Source: Beijerinckiaceae bacterium (GTDB lineage Bacteria > Pseudomonadota > Alphaproteobacteria > Rhizobiales > Beijerinckiaceae). Taken from it: a stretch of DNA of 45,366 nt. The DNA is taken from positions 1 through 45,366 of the forward strand of contig CANGFT010000035.1 in the NCBI GenBank assembly GCA_947453205.1, written 5' to 3'. A program made the translations under genes and the position numbers. Under the pieces are notes generated by a model. That model saw nothing but the letters and a program-made list of their open reading frames with translations, made no database searches and was not told the origin of the DNA. Of this stretch, positions 9,249 through 16,274 are shown one piece after another (positions within the stretch are counted from its first letter, which is position 1; each line of letters starts with the position of its first letter).

Positions 9249-9965
9249 TCAGCCTTCGCCGCGTCCCTGGACGGCGGGATGGATCTGCAGCGAGGCCCCC
9301 GCGACGCCGCCTGCATCATAAGCGGTCGGCGAGACCATGCGGTTGGGGCGGCGCACCTGACGCAGTTCGAGGCCCAGCTTCGCCATCTCGGTCTCCACGA
9401 CCGAGCTCTTGAGCACCACGAGATCACGGCGCCCCAGATTGCGCGCTGCGTCCCGCTCGGCCTTCATGTCCGTGAGCTTGCGCGCGATGGACATGGCCAT
9501 GCCCAGGGTGAAGGAGCTGTTGGCCACATGCCGGTCCTGATGGCGGAACCGCTGGTAGGCATAGGTCTGTTTGTAGCGCCCGAGCTCCGAACGGATGGAA
9601 TTGTCGATGAGCTCGGCGAGATAAAGCGCGACCTCCGTGTCTGATGGCAGGCCGAAGAACGCGTAAAGCGTCTCGCCATCCCTGTTCTTCTCGCGCCACA
9701 CGCGGCAATCGCAGAAGCGGCCGATGGCGCCGACGCAATAATCGAGGGGGATGCGGTTCTTGCGGCGCGTTTCATAGGCGCGGCGCTCGCAGGCGGATTC
9801 GCGCAGCTCCACATCGCTGAGCGAGAGATCGTGCCGGTCCAGCAATTCCGCGACCTTGGCCGCCGCCGCCAGCGCCTCAGCCTCGGTGCAGCCATTGTCC
9901 ATGGTCATGGCGCGCAGCGCCTGAATGCGGGCTTTCAGCTTTTCGAGTGCGGCCGGATCGGTCAC
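9249..9965 (-). CDS. DUF2786 domain protein, function unknown
   Basis: 238-residue soluble protein. The N-terminal 60 residues match the DUF2786 pattern: a helix (LEKLKARIQALRAMT), then a G-C-TEAEALAAAAKVAELLDRHDLSLSDVELR segment. The rest is a mixed alpha/beta region with many Arg residues and a KQTYAYQRFRHQDRHVANSSF stretch. I take GTG 9965 as the start because AGAAGGA lies six bases upstream; the frame continues upstream to 10184 but that part runs over the promoter zone and the higB remnant on the other strand. Proteins of this kind occur in phages and bacteria; no activity is established that I can name. It converges with the RTX protease (13 bases apart) and is divergent from higA. Confidence 0.7.
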   Translation of the reverse strand: MTDPAALEKLKARIQALRAMTMDNGCTEAEALAAAAKVAELLDRHDLSLSDVELRESACERRAYETRRKNRIPLDYCVGAIGRFCDCRVWREKNRDGETLYAFFGLPSDTEVALYLAELIDNSIRSELGRYKQTYAYQRFRHQDRHVANSSFTLGMAMSIARKLTDMKAERDAARNLGRRDLVVLKSSVVETEMAKLGLELRQVRRPNRMVSPTAYDAGGVAGASLQIHPAVQGRGEG

Positions 9966-10061
9966 GACGAATCCTTCTGTGATGGCCGCAAGGTAGAATG
10001 GGCGGGGGCGAGAGGGCAAGGCGGGGCCTGACCGTACCGCTTGACAGGATGTAACGCTTAA

Positions 10062-10118
10062 GTAGCGAATTGGCTTGAAGACGGCGTCTTTGATGTCGAA
10101 ATAGTGGATTATCATTGA
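10062..10118 (+). pseudogene. Remnant of a HigB toxin gene, last 18 codons
   Basis: In frame and directly before higA the sequence reads VANWLEDGVFDVEIVDYH and stops at 10116-10118. DVEIVDYH-stop is the near-invariant end of HigB/RelE-type toxins of alphaproteobacteria, normally after a WRICF-W-DG strand; here the equivalent DNA (GCGAATTGGCTT) looks like that strand with a deletion. A stop at 10059-10061 closes the frame and no toxin body is present upstream, where the divergent DUF2786 gene begins. The eight-base distance to the higA ATG is the usual higBA spacing. This is a truncated toxin, not a gene. Confidence 0.75.
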
Positions 10119-10126
10119 GGGCGACC

Positions 10127-10480
10127 ATGACCATCCGGCGCAGTGAACTTGACGCGGGGCGCATCGATCTTTCTGAGGTCGCAACAGGGCGCAGATTGGC
10201 GCCTGTTCACCCCGGCGCGATCCTTCGCGATGAATTTCTGGGGCCTCTTGAACTCAGCGTTTATGCACTGGCCGGCGCCATCAAGACCTCGCGTTCACGG
10301 CTTAACGACATCGTGCTCGGGCGGCGCGCCATCACCACCGACACGGCCCTGCGCCTCGCCCGTTATTTCGGCACGTCGCCCGAGTTCTGGATCACCCTTC
10401 AGACCCGGCATGACCTGGAGGTCGCCAACCGCACGCTTCGCAAGCAGATCGAGCGGGAGGTTTCGCCCCGCGCAGCATGA
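10127..10480 (+). CDS. higA: HigA-type antitoxin / XRE-family regulator (orphan)
   Basis: 117-residue antitoxin with a helix-turn-helix of the HigA family: PVHPGAILRDEFLGPLELSVYALAGAIKTSRSRLNDIVLGRRAITTDTALRLARYFGTSPEFWITLQTRHDL is the full HigA signature, including the HPG start and the final WL/WI-x-LQ motif. HigA binds its own promoter and neutralises HigB. ATG 10127 is preceded by GAGGG; a TTG at 10115 overlaps the end of the toxin remnant and is less likely. The partner toxin survives only as its last codons (10062-10118), so this is an antitoxin without a toxin. It ends one base before the amidohydrolase gene, which comes in from the other side. Confidence 0.88.
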   Translation: MTIRRSELDAGRIDLSEVATGRRLAPVHPGAILRDEFLGPLELSVYALAGAIKTSRSRLNDIVLGRRAITTDTALRLARYFGTSPEFWITLQTRHDLEVANRTLRKQIEREVSPRAA

Positions 10481-12130
10481 CTACTCCTCCATCCCCTCGA
10501 ACGGCGCAGCCGCATAGACCACCCTGCCGTCCACGACCGTCATGAGCGCGCGCAGGGCGCCGATGCGCTCAACGGGAATGGTCATGTAATCCTCGCTCAG
10601 CACCGCGAAGTCCGCGAGCCTGCCGATGGCGAGCGAACCACGCTGCGTCTCTTCCTGCGAGAACCAGGCGCCGCCTTTCGCATAGGCCTCCAAAGCCTGC
10701 AGGCGCGTGGGGATTTCGCGGGCGTCGCGGGTGCGCTGGCCATCCACCGTCCTTCCGTCGAGCATCCATTGCAGGGCGACGAAGGGGTGGAAGGACATGA
10801 CGCGGTGCGCATCGGTGCCCGCCGCGACCTTCAACCCCATCGTAAGCGCGCTGACGATGGGGGGCGACAGGCGCGCGGCCTCTTCGCCACGCTGGCGCGC
10901 GAAGGCGCCGCCGCGAAAGTAAAACGCGTTCTGCACGAGCCAGCCGACGCCGAGCTTCTTCATGCGCGCCAGAGTGGGCGCCGTCGCGTCATGCAGATGC
11001 GCGATGGACCAGCGCAGATCGGCGATGGGGACCGCCGCATCGACGCGCTCCAGCACATCGAGAAGCGCGCCGACGGAGCGGTCGTTCATCCAGTGAAAGG
11101 TGACGCCAAGGCGCCTCTGCACCGCAAGACCAAGCACGCGCGCCAGCGCCGCCTTGTCATCAGCCGAGGGCCTCTCGTTGTTATACATGCCCCAGGTGAC
11201 GTTCTCGCCGATCCCGTTGAACCGCAGGAAGCCATCGCCCGCGCCCATGGGCAGGTCTTTCGTCAGGTGATCGAAGTCTTCGTATTCCCTGCCGGGCTCC
11301 GGCGCGCTCAAATTATAGACGACGCGCAAGGTCAGTTGCTTCCGGCGGGCGAGCTCGCGCACGGCGCCATAGGCCTCAAGCGGCAGATTATAGCCGCCGG
11401 GATCCATGACGCCGGTCATGCCGAGGCTGTTGAGGGTTCGGAAGAAGGCTTTCGTGCCCTCGATCTGCTGCGCCAGAGATGGGCGCGGCAGGAGATCGAA
11501 GAGGGCGGTGATGGCCTCGGCCTCGCCGCTCAGCCATCCCCTGAGCTCGCCGTCCTCGCCTTGCGTCTTCAGTTGCGCGAGCAGCGGGCCATTGTTGGCG
11601 AGATCAAGGGCGAGGACCGCGCTCTTCGACAGCAGGGCGCTGCTGTAGAGATGCTGGACATAGATGCGATGGTCGGGCGCCGCCGCCTCGACCTCCTCCT
11701 GCGTCGGGCGGCGACGCTCGGCGAACTGCAGCTCGGTCCAGCCGCCCGCGACGATCAGCCAGCCGCCGGGCGGCAGGGCCTGCGCGGCGCTGCGCAGGCC
11801 CTGCAGGGCCTCGGGGATCGTCGCGGCGCCCGTCCAGTGCACCTCGGTGGCATAGGAAAGGCCCGCGCGGATCGCGTGGATATGGGAATCGATGAGGCCG
11901 GGGATGACGGTGCGGCCCCCAAGGTCGATCCTCTGCGTCGTTGCGGGGGCGCTGGTGAGGAGGGCGGCGCTCTCTCCCATCGCCGCGATGCGCCCCTCGC
12001 GCACCAGCATGGCGCTGGCCATGGGCTGGCGCTCGTCCAGCGTGATGATGGCGCCGTTGTGATACAGCCGATCCCGAGCGCAGGCGGGCGCGGCGATCAG
12101 CAGCGCCAGCGCGAGGGCGCGCAGCCTCAT
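10481..12130 (-). CDS. Exported amidohydrolase-family metal-dependent hydrolase
   Basis: 549-residue amidohydrolase (Amidohydro_3 type, related to proteins acting on N-substituted formamides and similar amides; substrate unknown). A signal peptide is evident (RALALALLIAAPACA), so it acts in the periplasm. The N-terminal beta-sandwich begins YHNGAIITLDE, the first metal motif is GLIDSHIHA (His83 and His85), later metal ligands sit in IAHLHDA and VAAGTDAHRVM, and the C-terminal sandwich strand ends with VVDGRVVYAA. Length is normal for the group. Its ATG overlaps the stop of the upstream transthyretin-like gene by four bases, so it is the last gene of a four-gene minus-strand cluster. Confidence 0.85.
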   Translation of the reverse strand: MRLRALALALLIAAPACARDRLYHNGAIITLDERQPMASAMLVREGRIAAMGESAALLTSAPATTQRIDLGGRTVIPGLIDSHIHAIRAGLSYATEVHWTGAATIPEALQGLRSAAQALPPGGWLIVAGGWTELQFAERRRPTQEEVEAAAPDHRIYVQHLYSSALLSKSAVLALDLANNGPLLAQLKTQGEDGELRGWLSGEAEAITALFDLLPRPSLAQQIEGTKAFFRTLNSLGMTGVMDPGGYNLPLEAYGAVRELARRKQLTLRVVYNLSAPEPGREYEDFDHLTKDLPMGAGDGFLRFNGIGENVTWGMYNNERPSADDKAALARVLGLAVQRRLGVTFHWMNDRSVGALLDVLERVDAAVPIADLRWSIAHLHDATAPTLARMKKLGVGWLVQNAFYFRGGAFARQRGEEAARLSPPIVSALTMGLKVAAGTDAHRVMSFHPFVALQWMLDGRTVDGQRTRDAREIPTRLQALEAYAKGGAWFSQEETQRGSLAIGRLADFAVLSEDYMTIPVERIGALRALMTVVDGRVVYAAAPFEGMEE

Positions 12131-12504
12131 GAACGCTGCAGGAAGCAGTTGGTCTCGACCATGGCGGCCACCGCCACGGAGGGACGCCGCTGCACGCGGG
12201 TCTGCTTGTAGCCATCCTTGGCGCAGCTGACCGTCACCGTATCGGCCCTGGTGTCGGCGTTGATATGGGTGCGATAGAGGCCGACCGCATTGGAGTTGAG
12301 GGTCGCCGTCTGGCCATTGGTGGAGGTGAGCGTCACCGTCGCGCCCGGCACCGCCGCGCCATTGGCGTCGCGCACGAAGCCGAAATAGACCGGCCCTTCG
12401 CGGTCCTTGTCATTGGCGGGATCGTAATCGTCGCCGCCCGCCAAAACGGCGGTTGAGAGGGCGCCGATGGCGAGGGCGAGCATCCAGCGGGTCTTGTGAA
12501 ACAT
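12127..12504 (-). CDS. Exported protein with carboxypeptidase-regulatory/transthyretin-like domain
   Basis: 125 residues: a signal peptide (WMLALAIGALSTAVLAGG), a short acidic linker (DDYDPANDKDREG), then one beta-sandwich domain of the CarboxypepD_reg type, seen as VYFGFVRDANGAAVPGATVTLTST and a later strand pair GLYRTHI and VTVSCAKDGYKQT. Such domains bind or present ligands and are not enzymes themselves. ATG 12504 has GGAG eight bases upstream; the frame extends to 12537 but that overlaps the preceding gene. The gene is coupled (ATGA) to the amidohydrolase and lies 20 bases after the small membrane protein gene, so it probably works with the exported hydrolase. Two Cys (SCAKDG and NCFL) could form a disulfide. 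Confidence 0.7.
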   Translation of the reverse strand: MFHKTRWMLALAIGALSTAVLAGGDDYDPANDKDREGPVYFGFVRDANGAAVPGATVTLTSTNGQTATLNSNAVGLYRTHINADTRADTVTVSCAKDGYKQTRVQRRPSVAVAAMVETNCFLQRS

Positions 12505-12524
12505 GGGCGAAGCTCCGCGCTGCG

Positions 12525-12860
12525 TCAGTGAGACCAATAGAACCTGAGCGCATAGAGATAGAGCGGAATGCAGGCGAGCGCAAAGACCCAGCTCGCCGCA
12601 AGCGGCACGCGCCGCGCGAGGTTCGGCGCAAAGGTCGCGAGCCCCGCGACGACGCAGCCGCCGATGAGCATGGAGAGGTTCCAGCCGAACCAGTACATGG
12701 CGGGGCCCTCGTCGCGCACGGGCGGGGCAAAGCCCCAGTCGAGCCGTCCGGTTCCCGGATGATAGGTGAAGACGGGCCAGTTCATGAGCTCGCAGGTCAC
12801 ATAGATCATGGGCGCGGCGATCGCGAAGACGCGGGCGAAGGCGAGGGCGCGATCATTCAT
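12525..12860 (-). CDS. Small membrane protein, function unknown
   Basis: 111 residues with about three hydrophobic segments (roughly 8-28, 44-65 and 76-100). I do not recognise the family. A short exposed loop after the first segment holds CELMNWPVFTYHPGTGRLDWGF and probably faces the periplasm. ATG 12860 overlaps the stop of the upstream gene as ATGA, which favours it over the earlier in-frame start at 12944. Its position between another membrane protein and two exported proteins suggests one envelope-located unit. There is nothing catalytic that I can point to. Confidence 0.65.
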   Translation of the reverse strand: MNDRALAFARVFAIAAPMIYVTCELMNWPVFTYHPGTGRLDWGFAPPVRDEGPAMYWFGWNLSMLIGGCVVAGLATFAPNLARRVPLAASWVFALACIPLYLYALRFYWSH

Positions 12861-13357
12861 GAGCCGAACCCCCGGACATTGTTGACGATGTGGCCGACAA
12901 GCAAGGCGATCCAGCCGAAAAGGGCGAGCGTGAGGGTCAGCCATTTGCGCGCCCCCTGCAGCGCCTTGTCGGCGGACCTGCGCCAGGCGAGCCAGTAGAG
13001 CGGCAAGAGGCCAAGGCCGATGCTGGCGAGCTGCTCCTTGAGCTCAAAGGCGCCCAGCGTCTTCCAGAACTCCTCCTGTTCGATGGGGATGCGGATATAG
13101 GTGCGGTATTTCACATAGATCCAGGCGCCGAACAGGAAGCAGACGATCCAGAGCCCCGTCACCGCGCTGGCGTAGACGCTGCCCTTCACCGCCGCAAAGC
13201 GCGCCACAAGCCCGTCGCTGGCGGGCGCAGGCGCGCGCAGGACCGACGCCGCCTGATGGGTGAGCGCCCCGATCAGGGCCATGGACAGGAGCCCATGGAC
13301 CATCAAAAGCACGGTCCAGAATGTCGTCTCCGACATGACCGCATGCACCAGCTCCAT
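12857..13357 (-). CDS. Four-helix membrane protein, function unknown
   Basis: 166 residues from ATG 13357, with four predicted membrane segments (about 10-32, 55-78, 102-120 and 133-155). Histidines fall in or near the membrane segments (MVHGLLSMALIGALTHQ, LVGHIVNNVRG), an arrangement seen in haem- or metal-binding membrane proteins, but this is only suggestive. ATG 13357 follows a G-rich stretch (GGGGGCG); an in-frame ATG at 13453 would put the first residues in the AT-rich border of the neighbouring insertion, so I consider the later start more likely. It is the first gene of the 13357-10481 cluster, transcribed away from the sce7725-like gene. Confidence 0.6.
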   Translation of the reverse strand: MELVHAVMSETTFWTVLLMVHGLLSMALIGALTHQAASVLRAPAPASDGLVARFAAVKGSVYASAVTGLWIVCFLFGAWIYVKYRTYIRIPIEQEEFWKTLGAFELKEQLASIGLGLLPLYWLAWRRSADKALQGARKWLTLTLALFGWIALLVGHIVNNVRGFGS

Positions 13358-13437
13358 CGCCCCCTGCCCCTGCTTGTCCGCGCCGGCATTTTGCGAGGGG
13401 GCGGCGGGCATGGCAAGGGGGAGCAGGCATTGAACGC

Positions 13438-13465
13438 TTGACATTATTTTCATAAAAGTTACATT
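13438..13465 (+). promoter_or_regulatory. Sigma-70-type promoter for the beta/sce7725 gene
   Basis: A perfect TTGACA (13438-13443), a 16-base spacer and TACATT (13460-13465), followed by AAAGGA at 13480-13485 and the ATG at 13493. It lies exactly where base composition changes from GC-rich to AT-rich, so the insertion carries its own promoter. Confidence 0.6.
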
Positions 13466-13492
13466 TATTTTAAATTTAGAAAGGATATAGAT

Positions 13493-14509
13493 ATGGCGAC
13501 CCGATATGTTCCGATAATGCGTTGGAAACGCGGAGAAAAGATAGGATTGAAGAATGTCCTAGCATCATCAAAAGCTAGAGTGTTTCCAATCTTTGAATTG
13601 GAGTCGGATCAATTTAAACTGAAGGCTGCGACAAGCAGGCAATCCGCCTTATCGGCAGCCGAAGTGGTCGTTAAAGATGTCATTGAATGTTGGGGTACCT
13701 CTGCCCCATTTGGATTATTTTTCAAATCTGCACATTCATTAACTGAAATCGCAACAGTTGCACGATCCAATAATTTAAAAATGATACCCGTGACCACGTT
13801 GCATGCTCCACCAAGTTACCAATCTGCAATTATAGCGATTCAAAACATCGACCGCCGGGGAATCGTACTTCGAATCAGTCTTAATGATGCAGCTACCGTC
13901 TCGACTTGGATGCCAAGCTGGCCCCTACATCCTTCAAAAATAGATCTGATTATAGACATCGCCGACCAAGTCAGCGTGGTCAATGGACTTGGGGTCATTG
14001 TGGATAATTTGTTCAAAGGGCTTCATAAAAATTACCAATGGCGTTCAGTTACCCTCTCAGGCACGTCAATGCCACAAAACTTTACTGGCTACGTGTCAGG
14101 GGTTCATGTCATTGAACGCTTAGAGTTTGATTTATGGCAGAGGCTCTGCGCAGTCGGATTGGCCTCACAACTCGATTATGGCGATTATACATCGACAAGC
14201 ATTGCACCAGCGCCATCTAGCATTGCTTGGGGTTATCCCATAAACGTCAGATACACAATTGGCAGGACCTTTTTGATTTGCCGAGGAGTTAGAACCGTAG
14301 GAAGTACAGGTATCCCTGCTAATGTCCAACTACGGGGGCATGCTAATACTATATTAAATACCTCGGGCAGAGGCCCAATCACTCATTGCTGGGCTGACCA
14401 ACGAATCGATGCCATAGCCCTCGGTACAGAGGGCCCGCAAACTTTGGAACATTGGGTTAGAATTGGTGTCAATCGCCACATTGAAGAAATTATAAGAATT
14501 CTACCGTAA
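13493..14509 (+). CDS. Beta-family / sce7725-family protein
   Basis: 338-residue soluble protein beginning RYVPIMRWKRGEKIGLKNVL, the start typical of the Beta_protein family (named after a phage protein); the members found beside sce7726 genes are called sce7725. Further family-like parts are VFPIFELES, then alternating strands and helices consistent with a TIM-barrel-like body (RGIVLRISL, KIDLIIDIADQ), and a C-terminal region with RGPITHCWADQRIDAIA. No catalytic residues are known to me. It has its own promoter and ribosome site (AAAGGA, seven bases). Codon use is strongly AT-biased compared with the chromosome. Its last nine bases overlap the end of the convergent sce7726-like gene, so the two are a fixed pair. 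Family call good; function unknown. Confidence 0.75.
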   Translation: MATRYVPIMRWKRGEKIGLKNVLASSKARVFPIFELESDQFKLKAATSRQSALSAAEVVVKDVIECWGTSAPFGLFFKSAHSLTEIATVARSNNLKMIPVTTLHAPPSYQSAIIAIQNIDRRGIVLRISLNDAATVSTWMPSWPLHPSKIDLIIDIADQVSVVNGLGVIVDNLFKGLHKNYQWRSVTLSGTSMPQNFTGYVSGVHVIERLEFDLWQRLCAVGLASQLDYGDYTSTSIAPAPSSIAWGYPINVRYTIGRTFLICRGVRTVGSTGIPANVQLRGHANTILNTSGRGPITHCWADQRIDAIALGTEGPQTLEHWVRIGVNRHIEEIIRILP

Positions 14510-15064
14510 CCAATTGGTTCTACTCTTGAGAATACACCTTACTTCGGCGGCCAAAATTCTGAAAGGAAGCTCATCTGCCAGCTTCTGATGCACTTCTTTT
14601 GCTGTTTTCCCACAGTAACTTTTGGCGAAGCCATAACGTCTCAGAAGTTCTAGGGCCTCGGTTTTTCGAAGCAACTCTGCGACCAGATAAGGCTCAGGCG
14701 TTAAATTACATGATCCAAGTCTAACATTTGAAAGCTCAACCTCTCCGCCATGATCTGTAGCTTGCATGATGCCCCACCAGTCGGGAATCAAATCGATTGC
14801 TTTATCTAGATGTCTAGAACCAACAACCAACGTGACTCGATCAAAAACACGGCTATAGAGTTCAACCTGATTAGGCAACCTGCTTAAATTATCGCGGTCG
14901 CTTTTTAATTCGTAGCCGCTAAGCTCGCCGTTAATTACAGCTATATCGATCCGGGCAGATTCGGCCCACACGCCCATTTCCTGAACGATGCGGGTTGAAG
15001 GATCATAAGAATAAACTTCAGCAAGGTGCCTAAGAACAGTCACTCTGACATCTCTATCACGCAT
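14501..15064 (-). CDS. sce7726-family protein, PD-(D/E)XK nuclease-like
   Basis: 187 residues. It starts MRDRDVRVTVLRHL and contains ARIDIAVINGELSGYELKSDRDNLSRLPNQ, VFDRVTLVVGSRHL and PDWWGI, the sce7726 pattern. Asp40, then Glu52-Leu-Lys54, fit the D...ExK core of PD-(D/E)XK nucleases on sequential beta strands, and the DxAV..G...YE.KSD spacing resembles Holliday-junction and restriction-type endonuclease folds; nuclease activity is inference. ATG 15064 is chosen because GGAGG lies five bases upstream; ATG 15076 is possible. It lies 47 bases after the binding-protein gene on the same strand with no terminator between them, so it may be read from that transcript. The 3' end overlaps the sce7725-like gene by nine bases. 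Confidence 0.78.
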   Translation of the reverse strand: MRDRDVRVTVLRHLAEVYSYDPSTRIVQEMGVWAESARIDIAVINGELSGYELKSDRDNLSRLPNQVELYSRVFDRVTLVVGSRHLDKAIDLIPDWWGIMQATDHGGEVELSNVRLGSCNLTPEPYLVAELLRKTEALELLRRYGFAKSYCGKTAKEVHQKLADELPFRILAAEVRCILKSRTNWLR

Positions 15065-15111
15065 TTCGGCCTCCATAGCCGCGTCATAATCACTTTCACA
15101 AACAATTCCCC

Positions 15112-16152
15112 TCACCGCTTCTTGAAGATCTCGTCGAACAGCTTCTGCGACGCCTTCACCTGATCGCCCGAGAGGGCGTAGGGGAGCACCTTGGCCTTCT
15201 CCAGCCGGGCCACCACATCGGGCGGATTCGGCGTGACGTCCGGACGGGTGGGGATGCGGCCGGTCTTGGCGGCGAAGGTCTGGGCCTCCTTGCTCAGCAT
15301 GAAATTGGCGGCGAGCTGGGCGGCCTTGGGATGGGGCGCCTTGGCGTTGATCGCCACCTGGCCGAAGAACAGGGCCACCGGATCCATGGCCCAGAAGGCG
15401 GTGGGGGCGCCGGACAGGGTCATATTGTTGGTGAGCATGGTGTAGTTGTTGAGGGCCACCGCATATTCGCCCGCCGCCACCGCGCGCGCCGCCGCCAGAT
15501 GGCCGTCGAGCACGGTGATCTTGAGGGTCGAGACGAGGTCTTCGAGCAGCTTGCGGCCCTTGGCCTCGCCGTAATGGGCGAACATGGCGTTCATCCATTC
15601 ATTGTCCGTGCCCTCGATGGCGACGCGGCCGACCCATTCCTTCTTCGTCAGGAACTCCTCGTAAGTCTTGGGCAGATCCTCCGCCTTGACGAGATTGGTG
15701 TTGTAGGCGGGCGAATTGTAATTGGCGTAGACGCCGTACCACAGCTTCCTGGGATCGCGCGCCGAGGGCATGACGTTCCTGGCCTCCGGCGGATCGAAGG
15801 GCAGCATCACGCTGTCCGGCAGCTGGTTCGCCGTGGGCGTGTTGATCATGTCCCAGGATTGCTGGCCGGTGCGGGCCTCGATGGCGATGCGGCCCATGAG
15901 CTGGGCGTCCGCCGCGCGCACATAATTGACCTTGATCCCCGTGGCCTCCTCGAAAATCTTCCACAGCGGCAGGGCTTCCTGCTCATTGGTGGAGGAATAG
16001 ATCGTCACCTGCCCCTCCGCTTTGGCGGCGGCGAGGAGCGCGGGATCCATCCAGGGCCGCTCGGCGGGCGCGCTCTGAGCCAGCGCTGCGGCGGCATTCA
16101 GCGCCAGCGCGCCAGCGATCAGCAAGTGCTTGAAGGAAAGGCCCTTGGCCAT
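15112..16152 (-). CDS. Iron-type ABC transporter substrate-binding protein (solute-binding family 1)
   Basis: 346-residue periplasmic binding protein with a clear signal peptide (LLIAGALALNAAAALA). The mature part starts with AAAKAEGQVTIYSSTNEQEALPLWKIFEEATGIKVNYVRA, the fold and wording of Fe(III)/thiamine/spermidine-like binding proteins (FbpA/AfuA relatives), and ends with a region typical of the group (AAQLAANFMLSKEAQTF..TGRIPTRPDV). GGGGAG lies six bases before ATG 16152. No permease or ATPase gene adjoins it, so it is an orphan component. It is not the obvious partner for the NitT/TauT importer at 1.1-3.5 kb, which uses a different binding-protein family. Ligand unknown; iron is only the family's commonest one. 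Confidence 0.85.
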   Translation of the reverse strand: MAKGLSFKHLLIAGALALNAAAALAQSAPAERPWMDPALLAAAKAEGQVTIYSSTNEQEALPLWKIFEEATGIKVNYVRAADAQLMGRIAIEARTGQQSWDMINTPTANQLPDSVMLPFDPPEARNVMPSARDPRKLWYGVYANYNSPAYNTNLVKAEDLPKTYEEFLTKKEWVGRVAIEGTDNEWMNAMFAHYGEAKGRKLLEDLVSTLKITVLDGHLAAARAVAAGEYAVALNNYTMLTNNMTLSGAPTAFWAMDPVALFFGQVAINAKAPHPKAAQLAANFMLSKEAQTFAAKTGRIPTRPDVTPNPPDVVARLEKAKVLPYALSGDQVKASQKLFDEIFKKR

Positions 16153-16219
16153 GGTCTGCTCCCCGAATGTTCGTTCGGCGGGGAAGGTGGCCTGTGCGGG
16201 CGCGGGTGTCAACGCGCGC

Positions 16220-16252
16220 AAAAAAGGCCGCACGGGATCGTGCGGCCCCTTT
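16220..16252 (-). terminator. Rho-independent terminator of asd
   Basis: Perfect 8-bp stem GGCCGCAC / GTGCGGCC (16226-16233 with 16240-16247) and a six-base loop. On the minus strand the stem is followed by a run of T residues (the A run at 16220-16225 on the plus strand). It lies about 25 bases after the asd stop and upstream of the binding-protein gene. Confidence 0.85.
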
Positions 16253-16274
16253 CGACGTCAAATGAGAGAGACGC

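Larger units (their letters stand above)
13438..15111. other. AT-rich two-gene accessory insertion (sce7725/sce7726 pair)
   Basis: Composition falls abruptly from about two-thirds to well under half G+C at about 13440 and rises again at the 3' end of the binding-protein gene near 15111. Codon choice inside is also unlike the neighbours (AAT, ATA, TTA and AGA are common). The insert holds exactly two genes, tail to tail, and no integrase, transposase or obvious flanking direct repeat. It reads as a horizontally acquired cargo placed between the membrane-protein cluster and the iron-type binding-protein gene. Confidence 0.75.

Noticed and set aside
9239-9263. CGCGGCG/CGCCGCG inverted repeat as terminator between the protease and the DUF2786 gene
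   Set aside because: No T run on either strand, and it overlaps the coding end of the DUF2786 gene; possible but not supported.
15112-16152. The binding protein as missing partner of the 1.1-3.5 kb importer
   Set aside because: It belongs to the iron-type solute-binding family 1, while the importer has NitT/TauT-type permeases; it is also 12 kb away on the other strand.
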